Assembly (NCBI GenBank): GCA_037447655.1
Contig: JBBHKE010003210.1
Coordinates: 142,546 to 152,545, forward strand
Source of the DNA: Zygnema cylindricum
Taxonomy: Eukaryota > Streptophyta > Zygnematophyceae > Zygnematales > Zygnemataceae
Length of the DNA: 10,000 nucleotides
Direction: 5' to 3'
In this document: one piece after another, positions 5,798 through 10,000 of the stretch
Layout of the letters: each line of letters starts with the position of its first letter
How positions within the stretch are numbered: the first letter of the stretch is position 1
Made by a program: the position numbers and the translations under genes
Notes under the pieces: model-generated
The model's input: the letters and a program-made list of their open reading frames with translations, nothing else
Database searches by the model: none
Told to the model about the DNA's origin: nothing

Positions 5798-5983
5798 CTG
5801 CAAATTGAGACGTAAAACCGCACGCTGTACAATCTTTGGGACATTGTCGACGTGGAGACTTTCACCACTCTGCCGTACTTGCTCAGCTATTCCACGAAAC
5901 GCGCCTCTCTTCTCTGCAGTGTCATGTCTTTGTACTTTCCACCACCTTTCTTCGCCATTCTTGCAAAAACGGATACAAAGCAT
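5798..5983 (-). CDS. Possible 5' exon of an unrecognised minus-strand gene
   Basis: On the minus strand an open frame from ATG 5983 ends ...VPKIVQRAVLRLNLQ at 5798, directly followed by CAG/GTGAGT, a perfect donor. The middle reads GAFRGIAEQVRQSGESLHVD, which has the look of real protein, but I do not recognise a domain. A second ATG at 5958 in another frame starts MAKKGGGKYKDMTLQRRE and stops soon after; the real start could be there if a base is missing between about 5899 and 5892. The 5' part lies in a 55-bp tandem duplication, so the start is ambiguous. No downstream exon was found. Treat as a hypothesis. Confidence 0.28.
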
Positions 5984-6044
5984 ATTCTACTTTCCACCAC
6001 CCTTCTTCGCCATTCTTGCAAAAAACGGATACAAAGCACATTAA
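5934..6044 (+). repeat. Two tandem copies of a 55-bp unit
   Basis: ACTTTCCACCACCTTTCTTC...GGATACAAAGCATATTCT (5934-5988) is followed at once by a nearly identical copy (5989-about 6044) with a few substitutions and one extra A. On the minus strand each copy holds an ATG opening MAKKGGGK; the upstream one meets a stop codon immediately after the final lysine. Confidence 0.92.
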
Positions 6045-6238
6045 CATAGTGTATTCAAATAGGGCAGAGGACAAACATTTACGGCCTTCTATACAGCTAT
6101 GTAAGTTCAAACTTGCTGGGTGACATTGCCAAATGTTGTTGGGTATTTTTTATAAGCTCATTTTAACTGTAAAACAGTTTGCAAAGTGAAGTATTTTCTT
6201 ATATTCAGTTTAACGCAGTATTTCTATGTTGTAATCAA

Positions 6239-7015
6239 CTTATTATAAATGTTTATATAGCCAACAATGTGAACTGCATTTTTTTTTTATGTTCACTACC
6301 CAGTGTTTACACTATTTTTTGGGTTGCTTTCGCCTTATTGTAAATGTTTATATAGCCAACAATCTGAACTGCAGTTTTTCTTTATGTTCACTACACACTG
6401 TTTACGCTATTTCTGGGTTGCTTTCATTTGTAAACTGATTTGTAAAAAATTTCGGCACATAATATGTCCACACTAAAACATGAATATGTACGAAACTGTT
6501 CAAATCGTACGCCGTCGCGTTTTTTGACATCTGCGTATGCCGGAAAATATTTACGCAATTATATATTATTATATTTTCTGTACTTTTAAATTTAAAAATG
6601 TACGAAATAGTACAGATCTGGCAGTCCGTACACCACACTTATTATAAATGTTTATACAGCCAACAATTTGAACTGCATTTTTTTTTTTATGTTCACTACC
6701 CAGTGTTTACACTATTTTCTGGGTTGCTTTCGCCTTATTGTAAATGTTTATACAGCCAACAATCTGAACTGCAGTTTTTCTTTATGTTCACTACGCACTG
6801 TTTACGCTATTTCTGGGTTGCTTTCGACTTATTATAAATGTTTAAACAGCCATCAATTTGAACTGCATTTTTTATTATGTTCACTACACAGTGTTTATAC
6901 TATTTCTGGGATGCTTCCAACTTATTATATATGTTTATACAGCCAACAATCCGGATTGCGTTCTTTTTTTTTTGTTCACTAAATAGTGTTTACACTATTT
7001 TTGGGTTCCTTCAGT
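6239..7015 (+). repeat. Satellite-like tandem array, six units of 92-96 bp in dimeric order
   Basis: Units begin CTTATT(A/G)TAAATG at 6239, 6334, 6638, 6734, 6828 and 6921, with a fragment at 7016. Shared landmarks are GTTTATA(T/C)AGCCAACAAT, GAACTGCA, a T run, TATGTTCACTAC, GTGTTTACACTATTT and GGGTTGCTTTC. Units 1 and 3 share the variant with the long T run and CCCAGTGTTTACACT. Units 2 and 4 share CTGAACTGCAGTTTTTC and TTTACGCTATTTC. The array was thus once a dimer (about 190 bp) that duplicated. Units 5 and 6 are more diverged. Phenylalanine-rich open frames across it are not genes. The function is unknown; it could be subterminal repeat DNA of the downstream Harbinger element. Confidence 0.93.
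6426..6637. other. 212-bp non-repeat segment splitting the tandem array
   Basis: Between units 2 and 3 lies unrelated AT-rich sequence. It contains two similar motifs, ATGTACGAAACTG...CGTAC and ATGTACGAAATAG...CCGTAC. No inverted termini or target duplication are visible, so an insertion is plausible but unproven; it may instead be older flanking DNA carried along when the dimer duplicated. Confidence 0.5.
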
Positions 7016-7174
7016 CTTATAAATTGGAATTGGAACATAACATTCAAAAAGGTCTACTCAATATGAGAAATAATGTATGGATTTTAACATTAAAATTGGC
7101 AAAATGTTTTTCAGGGCGGATCGAGAACAAAAAAAATTATATGTTTAATCTGCGAAAAGTTGAAAACTACAGTA

Positions 7175-7210
7175 CACCGCGAATCGTAATTAGAGTAAAT
7201 TACTCTAATT
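7175..7210 (+). mobile_element. Orphan terminus E of the TA-flanked family, with 23-bp palindrome
   Basis: After TA (7173-7174) the sequence CACCGCGAATCG matches the first 12 bases of copy C exactly. TAATTAGAGTAAA then resembles TTATTAGAGTAAAG at 5001-5014 in copy C. A palindrome, AATTAGAGTAA/TTACTCTAATT around one base, spans 7188-7210. It lies only about 20 bases before the first ATG of the Harbinger-type transposase (7232). No inverted partner was found downstream. Confidence 0.6.
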
Positions 7211-7231
7211 CGGTCGCTCGAATTTTTGCAA

Positions 7232-8724
7232 ATGATCATCCAAAAATTGACTCTTATTTTGATGACGACCATCCAAATTGTCATTCAAACATTCTTGGCG
7301 TCTATATTTGACGATCGACAAATCCGACAAATAACTCAAACGACAATAACAAAATTGGTAGCCGACATTACAACTAGGACACTTTATCGACAAACAAATG
7401 GCCAACCTCATTCAATTGGTTTGTATTACATTCAACCTAGGTCAACACATTGGGTAGACAAAGAGCTTCAACGTTATACCGACGAACGTTTCCGTCAACT
7501 TTTCCGCCCTTAAGAAGGATACTGTGCATTTCATGGTTAGTGAACTACAAAATGAGGTTGAAACACCAACCCCTCCCCTAGGCCTCCAAAATTTACCTAA
7601 TAGACAGTTGAGTGTGGAAAAACAGGTTTTGATTGCATTGATGAGATTAGGGCACCAGGGAGGATTGATACGTACTTCTGAAGAGTTTGGTGTCGGAATC
7701 TCAACGGTGTGTGAAGTTTTCCCGGAAGGTCATGGAAGCGATTGTTGAAAAGTTACGACATTGGATTCGATGGCCGACGGAGGAAGAATTGCAAGACACA
7801 AAGGATTTTTTTGGGGGAAAAAATCGGGTTGCCGAACTGTGTTGGTGCTATTGACTGCACACACATTGCAATAACACTTGGGAAAGACATGTTACCGATA
7901 GACTATTTTGATGCTAAAAAAAATTATTCAACGGTAGTGCAGGCTGTTGTAGATCACCGAATGAGGTTTATAGACCTAAATTTGGGATCACCGGGATCGA
8001 TTCATGATTCACGGGTTTTTAGAAGATCAAAATTGGGGGAAAATTTCAAAGAAAAAATGCATGCAAGCGGTAGTGTTTTCCAATGGGGAAGTACTAAAGT
8101 TTTTCCATACCTTGTAGGGGATGCCGGCTACGCGTTACACCCCAATCTGATAGTGCCGTACCCTGGTACACCGACTAACTTCATTTCAAAAAAAGTTTAA
8201 TTTTCAGCATGCGTCACTTAGGATGGTGGTGGAGAGAGCATTTCGGAAGTTGGAAATGTCAATGGAGATTTCTTTTAAAGATATTGCATCCTCAAAAAGA
8301 ATCGTTGGTGACATTCATTTTGGCTGCTTGTATTTTGCATAATATCTCTATTGCACGAAATGAAACAGACATCGATTGGGAGGTTGAGTTTGGGAACGAG
8401 CAAACAAAGAATGAAAGTGGCATTCGAGAAAGAGCAGCTCGAATTGAAAGGGCTCAAAATCAACGAGAACAACGGGTACAACAAAGTGGAGAAGTAGAAA
8501 GAAGAATGAATGGACCTAGATCCAACAGAATCCAAGGTATGAAAATAAGGGATGTTTTATGTGACTTTGTTACCAGGACATTGACGAGGGAGCATAACGA
8601 TGAAGGTGTATACATCCCGGACGCCGAAATGATGGATTTGGATATTGAAGTTGATGACGTTGAGCAGGCGCTTGATCATAGCTGTACCGAAGATACTAGC
8701 GATGACATGGACTTTGATGAGTAG
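7232..8724 (+). pseudogene. PIF/Harbinger transposase (HARBI1-like, DDE_Tnp_4), five single-base frameshifts
   Basis: The frame is open in segments 7232-7507, 7509-7721, 7723 to about 7814, about 7815 to about 8192, 8193-8240 and 8242-8724. Each junction is crossed by skipping one base, giving 495 codons plus a stop exactly. The order is: helical N-terminus ending DERFRQLFR-LKKDTV, a helix-turn-helix (RQLSVEKQVLIALMRLG ... EEFGVGISTVCEVF), then the nuclease core. The DDE residues are all present: D in GAIDCTH (7853-7855), D in VGDAGYAL (8120-8122) and E in VVERAFG (8232-8234). HDSRVF and ILHNI are further family marks. An acidic tail (DTSDDMDFDE) follows. Family enzymes cut and paste DNA, usually together with a MADF/Myb-like partner protein; no such partner is evident here, and no inverted termini were found. 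Whether it is dead depends on whether the extra bases are real. Confidence 0.9.
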
Positions 8725-9009
8725 CGGTTTTGATTTGTTGCATGTACGGTGACAATAGTTAGTCAATTTTTATCTTTATATTACACTTTTTTGTACAATA
8801 TTATCGATTATGGATTTAGCAAAAGATTTTATACTACAGGTGTTTAGTGTGATCTATTACATTCTAATTCCAGTTGAATGGCATATCAAAACAGTTTTGT
8901 TTTTAAGTTTTCTTACAATTGACATGCAATTTATTAGTGTTTCTATTCTTATTTGTATTTTGTGGCCATGGCTATGTCCCGCCCTCGTTACAATCCTCCT
9001 CTATTGCTC
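8725..9009. other. Downstream of the transposase, no gene seen
   Basis: AT-rich sequence. A short hydrophobic frame from about 8811 has no recognisable domain. I searched by eye for inverted counterparts of the ends at 5504 and 7175 and found none, so the right boundary of the Harbinger element is unknown. Confidence 0.5.
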
Positions 9010-9430
9010 CCCTGTCGCTGCTTTGTCATTGCCTCTATTTCTTTGTTTTTTGGCTTAATGTCTCGCTGTCTTTGTCTTTATCACTATGTCATTGTGTTTT
9101 GTCTCTTTGTCACTTATCTATTTGTATTGTTTTTCTGTCCATGTCTCTTTGTCTCTGTTTCGTCGTCTCACTAGTCTCGTTGACTCCCTTCGTCTTGTGT
9201 CTTGTCTGTCTTTCTATCTCTGTCTATCTTTTTACTGTCTTTGCCTCTCTGTTTTCGTCTCTTTAATATGCTATGTCTCTCTGTCTTTGTATCTCTGTCT
9301 TTGTATCTGTCTGTATCCGTCTATTTGCTTATGTCTTTTGTTTTGTGTGTCTCTTTGTCTGTGTGTATTTTTCTCTCTGTCTAATGTCTTTTTGTCTCTC
9401 TGTCTCTTTGTCTATCTATCTGTGTGCCTA
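9010..9430 (+). repeat. Degenerate TCTNTGTC-type pyrimidine-rich repeat
   Basis: About 420 bases built from variants of TCTCTGTCTTTG and TGTCTCTTTGTC, with purines limited mostly to single G and A. It reads as an old, decayed microsatellite or minisatellite. Several overlapping leucine/serine/cysteine-rich frames arise from it in different frames and are not genes. Confidence 0.85.
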
Positions 9431-10000
9431 CATTAACATATTTCATTCTCACATTGTATTTCATCTTAAGGAACAAAAAATGCTTAATGTTAATTAATAT
9501 TAATATTAATATTCCAACGTAAAAACATACTAATACATAAATTTTATTTAAGTAACAACCTATATACTAAATCAAACACTAAATGTATTTACTTTATTAT
9601 ACAAATCAAGTATTTTATCTCGATAATATATAATATAGTTAAACGACAATATTGGTTGGTTTCTTTCTCTGAATCATGTATAAAATGTAAAGCAAACAAC
9701 CTAACAAATTTAGCCAAAAACTGTAGAAATATTAAGATTCATATCATGTATTTCCGTGTTTTCATTTTTATACATATTTATAAGTTTATTGAATTTATTA
9801 AACTTATTAACATCTTTGTTTATAGAAAAATTACGTATGTTTCATTACATTCATGAAACATAACATATTGTCTTTCTGTCATATTGTCTTGGTGAGTACT
9901 AGTTGAGGATACCCCACATCCTTTGATTCTATGTGTTACCAGTTACAAATTTCAGCTACAGTTGTTCCCAGTTTCAAGTTTCAGTTTTCAATTACAGGCT
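9431..10000. other. AT-rich stretch with no gene seen
   Basis: It contains simple TTAATATTAATATTAATA-type sequence near 9490-9513. At the end (about 9940-9998) is a loose CAGTTTCAAGTTTCAG / CAGTTACAAATTTCAG quasi-repeat. No open frame with recognisable content, RNA gene or element terminus was found. Confidence 0.5.

Noticed and set aside
6239-7015. CRISPR array
   Set aside because: The units follow each other without distinct spacers, are too long and too diverged for CRISPR repeats, and the genome is eukaryotic.
6598-7311. Phenylalanine/tyrosine-rich plus-strand frames
   Set aside because: They run across the 95-bp tandem array and change frame from unit to unit. The repeat explains them.
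8811-9436. Hydrophobic leucine/serine/cysteine-rich plus-strand frames resembling membrane proteins
   Set aside because: Apart from the first about 60 codons they are translations of the TCTNTGTC repeat in several frames at once; no domain or splice signal supports them.
9656-9856. Short isoleucine/lysine-rich plus-strand frame
   Set aside because: It is expected by chance in AT-rich DNA and shows no recognisable motif.
1-10000. tRNA, rRNA or other structured RNA genes
   Set aside because: I looked for a B-box (GGTTCGAATCC-like) and for conserved rRNA wording on both strands and found none. This is a by-eye check only.

Overview
This is a eukaryotic nuclear window: very AT-rich, intron-containing, low in gene density and full of microsatellites and decayed transposon ends. 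The best clue to the organism is a pair of minus-strand exons (4020-3966 and 2938-2840). They encode the N-terminus of a GMPPA-type GDP-mannose pyrophosphorylase subunit, and their wording (GGPTKG, RFRPLSL, PKPLFPIAGQPMV) is closest to what I know of land-plant (KONJAC-like) proteins. I therefore infer a plant, perhaps not a flowering plant. The lineage cannot be fixed from this sequence alone.

Layout. 1-612: A-rich intron-like DNA around one well-formed minus-strand exon (493-350), which reads like a RecD2-type helicase segment and has a decayed tandem copy beside it. 613-2735: no convincing gene, two purine/pyrimidine low-complexity blocks (about 928-1065 and 1786-1876) and two related small TA-flanked elements (A from 1389, B ending 2151). 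2741-4150: the GMPPA-like 5' end, with a pyrimidine-rich leader, exon 1, a 1.03-kb first intron made almost wholly of a GA array with higher-order structure, exon 2, and a poly-G tract at the start of intron 2. 4151-5220: unassigned sequence, then a complete 203-bp copy (C) of the small element and an orphan end (D) head-to-head with it. 5440-6045: palindrome, degenerate repeats with a Harbinger-like terminus, a possible minus-strand exon and a 55-bp tandem duplication. 6239-7015: six copies of a 92-96 bp satellite-like repeat in a dimeric pattern, split by 212 bp of other sequence. 7175-8724: an orphan element end, then a plus-strand PIF/Harbinger (HARBI1-like) transposase with intact DDE residues but five single-base frameshifts. 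8725-10000: no gene, a TCT/GTCT-rich degenerate repeat and AT-rich DNA.

The five breaks in the transposase and the single break in GMPPA exon 2 are all explained by one extra base each, mostly in a homopolymer. Removing one base at each site gives an exact open frame in both genes. That points to either systematic homopolymer overcalling in the assembly or shared recent decay, and it should be settled before either gene is called a pseudogene. The genes do not form a functional unit. I found no clearly new biological system; the most unusual content is the repeat architecture and the TA-flanked element family.
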